64,000 nucleotides of DNA. It comes from Pseudomonadota bacterium. Its GTDB lineage: Bacteria; Pseudomonadota; Alphaproteobacteria; Rhizobiales; Rhizobiaceae. The stretch is taken from the NCBI GenBank assembly GCA_023404095.1, contig JAEYDD010000042.1, positions 1-64,000 on the forward strand, in the 5' to 3' direction. Position 1 is the stretch's first letter; the number at the start of each line of letters is the position of its first letter. The notes beneath the pieces are model-generated. The model did no database searches, was not told the DNA's origin, and was given only the letters and a program-made list of their open reading frames with translations. Shown one piece after another: positions 62,213 to 64,000 of this stretch. The position numbers were made by a program, and so were the translations under genes.

Positions 62213-63244
62213 ATGCTCGATATTTTCAATAACGACGCGTTCTCGGTCACGTCGCTGACCGACGCCATCGCCGACCGCAAGGTTCGTCCTGGGCGGCTCG
62301 GAGAGCTTGGCCTCTTCTCCTCGACCTCGGTCACGACGCTGACGATCGCCCTTGAGCGTATCGGCGATACCATCCAGCTTGTTCCGCCGTCGCCGCGCGG
62401 CTCCTCCGGCGAACAGCGCGATATGCCAAAGCGCTCGATCGAGAACATCTCGATCCCGCACTTCCAGCGCGACTGGTCCGTCGTAGCCGACGAGGTTCAG
62501 GGCATCCGCGCTTATGGTTCGGAGACCCAGCTCATGACCGTGCAAGGGCTCGTCGCGCAGAAGATCGCGCTCAACCTGGCCGACCTCGACCTCACCGACG
62601 AATACGCCCGTATCGGCGCCGTGCAGGGAATTGTCTCCTACAAGGGCGGCCAGACGTTGAACCTCTTCACGAAGTTTGGTGTAGCGCAGCCGGCGGAGAC
62701 CGACTTCGATCTGGACAATGCCGCCCCTGTTGACGGCATCCTACGGGAGCGTTGCACGAAGGTTATCCGCTCGACCCGCAAGGCGCTCGGCGGCGTGCCC
62801 TTCGATTACCTTCACGCGTTTGTCGGCGACAACTTCTTCGACGACATCCTCCGTCACAAGGAAGTGCGCGAAACTTACAAGGGTTGGAGCGAGGCGCAGA
62901 TCCTGCGCGAAAGCTATGTCGGCCGGAACCGCTCCTCGAACCCGATGTTCGAGTTTGGTGGCATTGTCTGGGAGAATTACGGCGCGATCGACGACACCGG
63001 CGACGGCGCCCTTTTGGGCATCGCGGCCGACCTCGCCAAGTTCGTTCCCATGGGTGTCCCGGGCTTGTTCCGGACGTACTACGCGCCGGCCGACTACATG
63101 GAAACCGTCAACACCCTCGGCAAACCGCGCTACGCCAAGCAGTGGCCGATGCAGAACGGCAAGGGTGTGAACGGCGAAACGCAGACGAACACCTTGCATA
63201 TCGCCACGCGCCCCGGCGCGCTAATGCGCGCCAAGCGCACCTGA
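62213..63244 (+). CDS. Major capsid protein (lambda gpE-like)
   Basis: 343 residues. MLDIFNNDAFSVTSLTDAIA, then VTTLTIALERIGDTIQLVPP, GSSGEQRDMPKRSIENISIP and LHAFVGDNFFDDILRHKEVR match the phage capsid E family. It forms the icosahedral shell. ATG 62213 is chosen because the upstream one at 62180 sits in the terminator. Confidence 0.9.
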   Translation: MLDIFNNDAFSVTSLTDAIADRKVRPGRLGELGLFSSTSVTTLTIALERIGDTIQLVPPSPRGSSGEQRDMPKRSIENISIPHFQRDWSVVADEVQGIRAYGSETQLMTVQGLVAQKIALNLADLDLTDEYARIGAVQGIVSYKGGQTLNLFTKFGVAQPAETDFDLDNAAPVDGILRERCTKVIRSTRKALGGVPFDYLHAFVGDNFFDDILRHKEVRETYKGWSEAQILRESYVGRNRSSNPMFEFGGIVWENYGAIDDTGDGALLGIAADLAKFVPMGVPGLFRTYYAPADYMETVNTLGKPRYAKQWPMQNGKGVNGETQTNTLHIATRPGALMRAKRT

Positions 63245-63268
63245 GCCGGCTCGGCAAAGGAGAACGGA

Positions 63269-63682
63269 ATGCCCTCGCTTTTCGACGAATTCGACCGGCA
63301 AGTGCAGGTCGACATATCGGAACAGACTGGCGAGGGCATCCGCCTCGTGGGGATGGTTGGCGGCGAATATACCCACGGCGCCGACCCCGATAGGCCTCCG
63401 GTCGAGGTCGTGGCGACCGTCTCTCTCTCGCCTCGCATCGCGGATCTCCGCGGCCAAATGAGAGGAACAGAAATATCAGGGGCGGCTCAGTTCGCCTCGC
63501 AGGCCTCCGAGCTCTGGATCGACCACGCCGCTGCCGCTGCGCTGCCTTGGCAGCCGCGCCGCAACGACGTCTTGGAACTGACCGAGCGCGGGGGGCAAAA
63601 ATGCACCATCACCGCCGTCTTCCCCGAGGGAGGCGGCCTTCTGATCCAGTTCGCGTCTGGCGCGACGCCGTCCGGGGGATGA
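63269..63682 (+). CDS. Head-tail connector-type protein
   Basis: 137 residues. MPSLFDEFDRQVQVDISEQT, then ISGAAQFASQASELWIDHAA and NDVLELTERGGQKCTITAVF; beta-rich C-terminus. By position after the major capsid it should be a head-tail joining protein (FII-like or gpFI-like). The sequence family was not firmly recognised. Confidence 0.6.
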   Translation: MPSLFDEFDRQVQVDISEQTGEGIRLVGMVGGEYTHGADPDRPPVEVVATVSLSPRIADLRGQMRGTEISGAAQFASQASELWIDHAAAAALPWQPRRNDVLELTERGGQKCTITAVFPEGGGLLIQFASGATPSGG

Positions 63683-63683
63683 C

Positions 63684-64000
63684 ATGAGCGGAGTTGTAGC
63701 CTTGGCGCTGCGCATGGCGGCCCGGCGCCTCGTGGAGGGCGCCACGCTCGCGGGTGATCGCGTCTTCGATAGCGCGATCGCCCCGCTTGATGAGATGATT
63801 GCGGGAGATCCGGCGCCAGCCATCGTGATCTCGACCGAGGATGAGAAATTTAACGTCGCCGGTCGTGACGTGATCGGGACGGGCGGAACCATCGAGCTCG
63901 TCTTCGAGGTCGTTGTCGCCTCCTACGTTCAGCAGACGATCATGGTCGCCGGCGAAGAGCAGACGGCTCTCGACGTCGTGATCCCGGCGACTGACGCCGG
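63684..64000 (+). CDS. Tail-terminator-like phage protein (partial)
   Basis: The frame is open from ATG 63684 to the window edge (105 codons). MSGVVALALRMAARRLVEGA, then LAGDRVFDSAIAPLDEMIAG and PAIVISTEDEKFNVAGRDVI. The size and position after the capsid gene suggest a gpU-like tail terminator or tail completion protein, not proven. It starts one base after the stop of the previous gene. Confidence 0.55.
   Translation, partial: MSGVVALALRMAARRLVEGATLAGDRVFDSAIAPLDEMIAGDPAPAIVISTEDEKFNVAGRDVIGTGGTIELVFEVVVASYVQQTIMVAGEEQTALDVVIPATDA

Larger units (their letters stand above)
25641..64000. mobile_element. Prophage, left end to window edge
   Basis: From the tRNA-Met 3' half rightwards all genes are phage-like: recombinase, early recombination operon, CI-like repressor, primase-helicase, cargo, and lambda-like head module. 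The left attachment site should lie inside 25641-25684. The right end is beyond base 64000, so the total length is unknown but over 38 kb. Confidence 0.9.

Overview
The window looks like Rhizobiaceae chromosome (Sinorhizobium/Ensifer, Rhizobium or Shinella type) with a large prophage integrated in it. The evidence for the host group is high GC, Omp25/31-like porins, RpoH1, and the alphaproteobacterial cell-cycle genes ctrA, chpT and sciP. All protein names come from reading motifs; no database search was run.

Host part, 1 to about 25.6 kb. In order: the 3' end of ftsH, glmM, two paralogous outer-membrane beta-barrel genes, an intergenic palindromic repeat, serC and serA (serine synthesis), a GlcG/HbpS-like gene, an EamA-type exporter, purA, a large Pro/Ala-rich membrane-anchored protein, rpoH1, rluD, a small membrane protein, a SpoU RNA methyltransferase, a membrane coiled-coil protein, and eipA. 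A cell-cycle block follows: chpT, a single-domain response regulator, ctrA, a FliJ-like gene and, slightly further on, sciP. The ctrA promoter region carries three GANTC (CcrM) sites and CtrA-like boxes. The block ends with a LuxR-type regulator, mnmA and a tRNA-Met(CAU).

Prophage part, about 25.64 kb to beyond the right edge. A large serine recombinase gene converges on the tRNA-Met and its last 13 codons are the antisense of the tRNA 3' half. The leftward early operon (36.5 to 25.6 kb) carries DUF932, a YqaJ-type nuclease, a likely annealing partner, two DnaQ-like exonucleases, SSB, a J-domain protein and small genes. A CI-like repressor (36.8-37.4 kb) lies beside a rightward early operon with a RuvC-like resolvase and a TOPRIM/AAA primase-helicase. 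Three strong copies of the palindrome ATTAGGG-N7-CCCTAAT, at three divergent or regulatory positions, mark the probable repressor regulon.

Between replication and packaging (42.9-49.4 kb) is a lower-GC cargo zone: a HEPN-like protein, a zinc-ribbon protein, DUF4238, a KAP P-loop NTPase, a decayed LigD ligase tail, and a MACPF-like protein fused to a Ca-binding beta/gamma-crystallin domain. A short leftward operon of tiny genes, a tail Z-like gene, a ParB-methyltransferase fusion, a fold-type II PLP enzyme and a secreted protein come next. From 56.1 kb the lambda-like head module is in order: terminase small and large subunits, portal, gpW, S49 protease with an internal scaffold start, decoration protein, major capsid protein and the first connector/tail genes. 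The right attachment site, most tail genes and lysis genes lie outside the window.
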